DNA of 10,358 nucleotides from Verrucomicrobiaceae bacterium (GTDB taxonomy: Bacteria; Verrucomicrobiota; Verrucomicrobiae; Verrucomicrobiales; Akkermansiaceae): the NCBI GenBank assembly GCA_947372405.1, contig CANBTO010000137.1:1-10358 (forward strand), written 5' to 3'. Position 1 is the first letter of the stretch; each line of letters starts with the position of its first letter. The notes beneath the pieces were generated by a model. That model saw nothing but the letters and a program-made list of their open reading frames with translations, ran no database searches and was not told the origin of the DNA. The position numbers and the translations under genes were made by a program. Positions 7,901 to 10,358 of this stretch are shown one piece after another.

Positions 7901-8051
7901 ACTTTCCATCCTTGAAAGCCTTCCAAGAAGCAGCCTCGCGCAGTGTTTTTTCGGTCCAAGAGGTCGTCACGACCGGATCATTTCCCGTCGCATGGCTTTG
8001 GGCAATGCGATTGCGGCATTTCCCCGTGTAGCCGGGTAGTTGCCGCACCAT
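4950..8051 (-). CDS. SNF2-family DEAD/DEAH helicase with N-terminal SWIM zinc finger
   Basis: The 1033-residue protein is a Swi2/Snf2-type ATP-dependent DNA translocase, likely acting on DNA-protein complexes or nucleic acids in the cytoplasm. Its partner and task are unknown. Residues 95-109 form a SWIM zinc motif (C95-x-C97-x9-C107-x-H109). Residues about 130-555 are a poorly conserved SNF2-associated region. The two RecA-like lobes follow: Walker A DDMGLGKT (591-598, K597), motif II DEAS (690-693), LTGTPVEN (717-724), SLKAGGYGLNL (938-948) and QATDRAHRIGQ (968-978, with arginine fingers R972 and R975). DEAS is less usual than DEAH or DEAQ. The first 27 residues do not look conserved, and a GTG at 7968-7970 giving MTTSWTEKTLREAASWKAF is a plausible true start. 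Codons in parts of the gene (for example 5341-5420) are markedly AT-rich compared with the neighbours. It lies upstream of guaB on the same strand. Confidence 0.93.
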   Translation of the reverse strand: MVRQLPGYTGKCRNRIAQSHATGNDPVVTTSWTEKTLREAASWKAFKDGKSLFDTGAVAEANAGQSGWRGSVRAGKRLFRVSVAVKSATDLDARCSCPENQSSGAVCAHAVAAGLAALAGIQGKVAVPSMHELTAVVSHPWQILFPLNWRDALLRARFSASLSVVSGDMVHPADERLSAWLAREKVAPRENLGLNLDGARVSDFLEALAEHPRIVAGKDRVALAIRGGGRLRLAEAEACDERIRLVPEKESEQWIEICGAFWLISEDAVTRLGEGVIPADLAPFLVRISCGDAVEISEDMFFNNLDSWQEWLSFPENSWLDTLHFVPAKAVFELALEGSLQSLEGVLQVRYGSSLPVSPGLGKVGGLPRLLKDHCEVRNTPAEKRAVERLSKAGFQPLDLQSGRWVLKGEDAILDFLTKTLPELRREWSIKEGERFFHVQKQVTVISPKIDILGSGEDWLSFDLSFQTNDGISVPPAEVRRLLRSGRNSGKVAGGKHLVISDDVAEIIDPLFCELDLRQENGRFTSGLMAGELIREIQKKLSNARIGNELEILWKFDLPSTLTANLRPYQMHGAAWLYDRVQRFGGALLADDMGLGKTVQTIALIERLLDAQTDDSGVVLVIATASLLGNWRAEFAKFAPGRMVRILHGAGRDAERERVGSGEVVLTSYATLARDLAWHLKRNYRAIVVDEASLMRNPDTDHAKAIAKLNSPRRIALTGTPVENGVRDLWSIFRFIQPGWLGGREGFKDRYELPLLGESAGAVMDRLRLKVSPFLLRRTKEQVAPELPSKLIIDEFCDLSPDQQAVYKGLLVEGRKRVDAMEDSRNIGAARMQMLTALLRLRQTCCDLALLGNEKFNQLLVARRSAKLQRLLELIEEAIMGNHKILVFSQFQMQLLEIEKCISEHGWESLRLDGQSRNRQQLVDKFQKTDGPPVFLISLKAGGYGLNLTEADTVVHFDPWWNPAAEAQATDRAHRIGQTRPVTVYRLLTRGTVEEKVVRLQSKKRELAAALDERGGGDASGWSMDELASILAD

Positions 8052-8343
8052 CGATCTGGATGATCCCCACGCATAGCAAAATATGCGGAGTTATTGACGG
8101 TCCACGGGATGCCTTTGCGGAATCTTCTGATATGAAGGCAGGCGACGTGAACCGCAAGAAACTCGTCATCTCCCCAATCCCCGGTTCCCGATGAAAACCC
8201 TAATCGCGACCGCACGCAGCAGATTCATTCGGTGTTCGCTCAGGCAGGCAGGACTGCCGGATGTTGCCCGTCCCGCGAGAACCGCATTGAAAAAACCACC
8301 GACCATGCTGTCAAACCTCGCTTTCCGTTAGAACACCGCCATC
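8052..8343. other. divergent intergenic region
   Basis: This 292-base stretch separates the helicase gene (-) from the secreted-protein gene (+) and must hold both promoters unless each is read from farther away. I see no convincing -35/-10 pair, no RNA gene and no terminator. A small hairpin is present at 8247-8258 (ggcag / ctgcc with a 2-base loop). An 8-codon reading frame starts at 8305 (MLSNLAFR) and stops at 8329-8331, twelve bases before the next start; it is too short to call a leader peptide. A minus-strand 82-codon frame (7967-8215) crosses this region and is discussed in the findings. Confidence 0.4.
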
Positions 8344-10358
8344 ATGAACACAGGAACTAAATTGTCGGGCCAAGCGCGGCAGTCGCTCAGTGCATTCGTC
8401 ATCGGGATCTTGGTAATTGGGATTTCGATGGCGCCTTCCAAGGCGATCTCGCCATCGATTTCACCATGGGAGAGGATTCTTTCCTTGGATTCCAAGGAAG
8501 GAGTGGAACAGGACCATCCAGCAGAAGCCGCAGTCTCCGGGAAAACCATCCACATGCTGTGGACTTCCAGCATCGGATATGACCTACACCACCTTTGCTA
8601 CCGGCGCTCTCTCGACGGCGGAGCCACCTGGCAGAACCGGGTGATATTGCAGGATTATCCCTATAACAACTGGACGACCATGATGACGGGGGACACCACC
8701 CGCCTCGCGGTGGATGGTGCCAATGTCCATGTGATCCAACTGCGCTGGGTCGACGGATGGCATTACGAAATCGACTATTTCCGCTCCACCAACGCAGGAA
8801 CAACTTTCGAACCGAAACGCACGATCGCATCCTCCGAAAACGCATGGATCATTGATGTCCCGCGTATTGCGGCCGGTGGCGGAAAAGTGGTGGTCGCATA
8901 CGGCTATCGTCCGAACTGGTATAGCAATTCCAGCGGACAAATGCTGCTGTCCAACGACAACGGCGGCACCTTTGGCCAGACTCCGGTCCTGGACAACAGC
9001 GACAGCGTCTATGGCTACTCCTATGCCTGCATGGACATCAAACGGACCGTCGACAAGATCGTTTCGATCTGGCGCGTCTCGAGTTCCAACAAGGCCGTCG
9101 CGGTTACCTCCTCGGATGCAGGGGCTACCATTCACACCACCGACTTATCCTCCCTCGTCACGGAGACATGGAACACCAACCCGGACTGCATGCGGCCTCA
9201 GTCATGCGCAATTACCGGCAACATCATGCACGTTGCATGGAACCAGCGCAACCCGGCCGGACGGAGCGCGTTGTTCTATACACGCACTCTCGATGGTGGA
9301 ACCACTTTTCAGGCTGCACGCGATCTATCAGAAGGCACGATAGCCACCGATGAAGTCCGTGGCGGCCGATTTCTCATGGCTGCGCGGGGGACCCAGGTGT
9401 ATGTCTGCTATGTCGCCAGTTCGGGCGGCGGAGTCTGGCTGCGCACGTCTTCCAACTCAGGAGCCAATTTCGGCGCGGCCGTCCCGTTGCATTTGCCCGG
9501 CACCACTTCAGCTGGAAACGGCGAGTGGCCCAGCTTGGCGATTGACACCAACGATGCCACCGGAACAAAGGCCAGCTTCGCTTTCGCGGTGCCGTCAGCA
9601 TACGGCGGCTGTTCCTCCAGCGTCATCAGACACACCTATGACGGGGGAAAGACATTCTCCCCCATCCTTCTGCCCGCCCATCCGTGGGCATGGGGTAATG
9701 GCCACCCTAACAACTTCATCCTGCTGCCGGTCAATCGCACCGATGGAACGGTGTGGTCGATGTCTTACAACGGCACCCGGCCCGGCAGCGATGCAGACCT
9801 ATATTTCCGGAGGTTCTCTCCCGAACCAGAACCCACCGCCAAAAACAAGGTTCTCCGGCTCACAGGACTCGATTCCAGCCAGCGCTACGACATGATGGAA
9901 GTTCCCTCGGTTCCCTCCCTTCAATTTTCGAAGAAACTCACCGCGGAAATCTGGGTGAGGCCCACCGCCGCCACCCCGCTGCCCAACGGCAGCCAGGAAA
10001 TCCTCCAGTGGGGCGAAAGCGAACCGCGGAACCTGTCGTTCCGAACCTACGGCGGCACAGTGCGCAACGTCAGCGCAAGGATTCTGACAACCACTGGCGG
10101 CTACTCCATCGGTGGTGCCAATCCGATCGGCGACGGACGATGGCACCATCTCGCGCTGACCTATGACGCCGATGCCGGACCATTCAATCTGCGGTTCTAT
10201 CTCGATGGACATTTGGACAGTTCTCTAACAGCAACCGGTGCATTCGTTCCATCTCCCCAGCCACTGATGTTGGGAGGAGCATCCCTGGGTTGGGGAATCT
10301 CATGCTTCGACGGTGCAGTGGATAATCTACGCCTCTGGAACCGTGCGCTCGGCGAGGA
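8344..10358 (+). CDS. secreted Asp-box (BNR) beta-propeller protein with LamG-like lectin domain (3' end outside window)
   Basis: The frame is open for 671 codons with no stop and continues past the window end, so the full length is unknown. A stop at 8329-8331 limits the start to the ATG at 8344. Residues 1-34 look like a Sec signal peptide: basic N-region (K6, R12), hydrophobic core LSAFVIGILVIGISMA, and cleavage after SKA. Seven Asp-box motifs (S/T-x-D-x-G-x-T-W/F) start at about 89, 148, 203, 256, 315, 369 and 431, spaced 53-62 residues apart, as expected for successive beta-propeller blades. Residues about 500-671 match a concanavalin A/LamG-like jelly roll: LTAEIWVRP, GRWHHLALTYD, RFYLDGHLD and FDGAVDNLRLWNRAL. 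Such proteins are exported and bind or process glycans. The sialidase F/YRIP motif is not visible, so sialidase activity is not supported. It is transcribed away from the helicase; no operon partner is visible. No Shine-Dalgarno site precedes the ATG. Confidence 0.9.
   Translation, partial: MNTGTKLSGQARQSLSAFVIGILVIGISMAPSKAISPSISPWERILSLDSKEGVEQDHPAEAAVSGKTIHMLWTSSIGYDLHHLCYRRSLDGGATWQNRVILQDYPYNNWTTMMTGDTTRLAVDGANVHVIQLRWVDGWHYEIDYFRSTNAGTTFEPKRTIASSENAWIIDVPRIAAGGGKVVVAYGYRPNWYSNSSGQMLLSNDNGGTFGQTPVLDNSDSVYGYSYACMDIKRTVDKIVSIWRVSSSNKAVAVTSSDAGATIHTTDLSSLVTETWNTNPDCMRPQSCAITGNIMHVAWNQRNPAGRSALFYTRTLDGGTTFQAARDLSEGTIATDEVRGGRFLMAARGTQVYVCYVASSGGGVWLRTSSNSGANFGAAVPLHLPGTTSAGNGEWPSLAIDTNDATGTKASFAFAVPSAYGGCSSSVIRHTYDGGKTFSPILLPAHPWAWGNGHPNNFILLPVNRTDGTVWSMSYNGTRPGSDADLYFRRFSPEPEPTAKNKVLRLTGLDSSQRYDMMEVPSVPSLQFSKKLTAEIWVRPTAATPLPNGSQEILQWGESEPRNLSFRTYGGTVRNVSARILTTTGGYSIGGANPIGDGRWHHLALTYDADAGPFNLRFYLDGHLDSSLTATGAFVPSPQPLMLGGASLGWGISCFDGAVDNLRLWNRALGE

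Noticed and set aside
8287..8315. Possible promoter for the secreted-protein gene (TTGAAA at 8287)
   Set aside because: No acceptable -10 box occurs at a 16-18 base spacing.
8584..9135. 183-codon minus frame and several plus frames (8852-9343, 9350-9895, 9753-10166)
   Set aside because: All overlap the continuous 8344-10358 frame, which carries repeated Asp-box motifs and a LamG domain.
8344..9850. Active sialidase call for the Asp-box protein
   Set aside because: Asp-boxes alone are found in many propellers; the RIP motif and an arginine triad could not be identified.
1..10358. CRISPR array, insertion sequence, tRNA or rRNA
   Set aside because: No spaced direct repeats of suitable length, no transposase, no terminal inverted repeats and no tRNA-like cloverleaf were noticed; the heptamer arrays are contiguous and far too short for CRISPR.

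Overview
The window looks like chromosomal DNA from a Verrucomicrobiota bacterium, probably Verrucomicrobiales and Luteolibacter-like. This is inferred from three things: a DmsB-DmsC fused molybdoenzyme subunit, a SWIM-type SNF2 helicase, and a large secreted Asp-box/LamG protein. The DNA is GC-rich, and none of the genes has a clear Shine-Dalgarno site. No tRNA, rRNA, CRISPR array, insertion sequence or phage gene is visible. The assignment rests on gene character only; no search was run.

Layout: (1) Bases 1-43 may hold the last codons of an upstream gene. (2) 79-1767 (+) encodes a fusion of a four-cluster DmsB-type iron-sulfur protein with a DmsC-type membrane anchor, an electron-transfer module for a molybdopterin enzyme that should lie upstream, outside the window. 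(3) 1781-4872 (-) carries guaB then guaA in transcription order. They encode the two enzymes that turn IMP into XMP and then GMP. (4) 4950-8051 (-) encodes a 1033-residue SWIM/SNF2 helicase that runs into guaB with a short gap, so these three genes may be co-transcribed. (5) 8052-8343 is a divergent intergenic region. (6) 8344-10358 (+) is a reading frame that runs off the window end without a stop. It encodes a signal peptide, seven evenly spaced Asp-box (BNR) repeats and a C-terminal LamG-like lectin fold, so it is probably a secreted glycan-binding or glycan-processing protein.

The least ordinary signal is a set of degenerate 7-base tandem arrays. Two lie inside the dmsBC fusion gene, one in the linker between the two modules and one in a loop between membrane helices. 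One or two more fill the guaB-guaA spacer, where they also form inverted repeats. A second curiosity is the octamer CTGTTAGG/GCTGTTAG, which recurs in unrelated genes and, in three of them, forces rare Leu-Thr codons. I see no evidence of a new defence or biosynthetic system. The repeats and the edge-truncated secreted protein deserve the second look.
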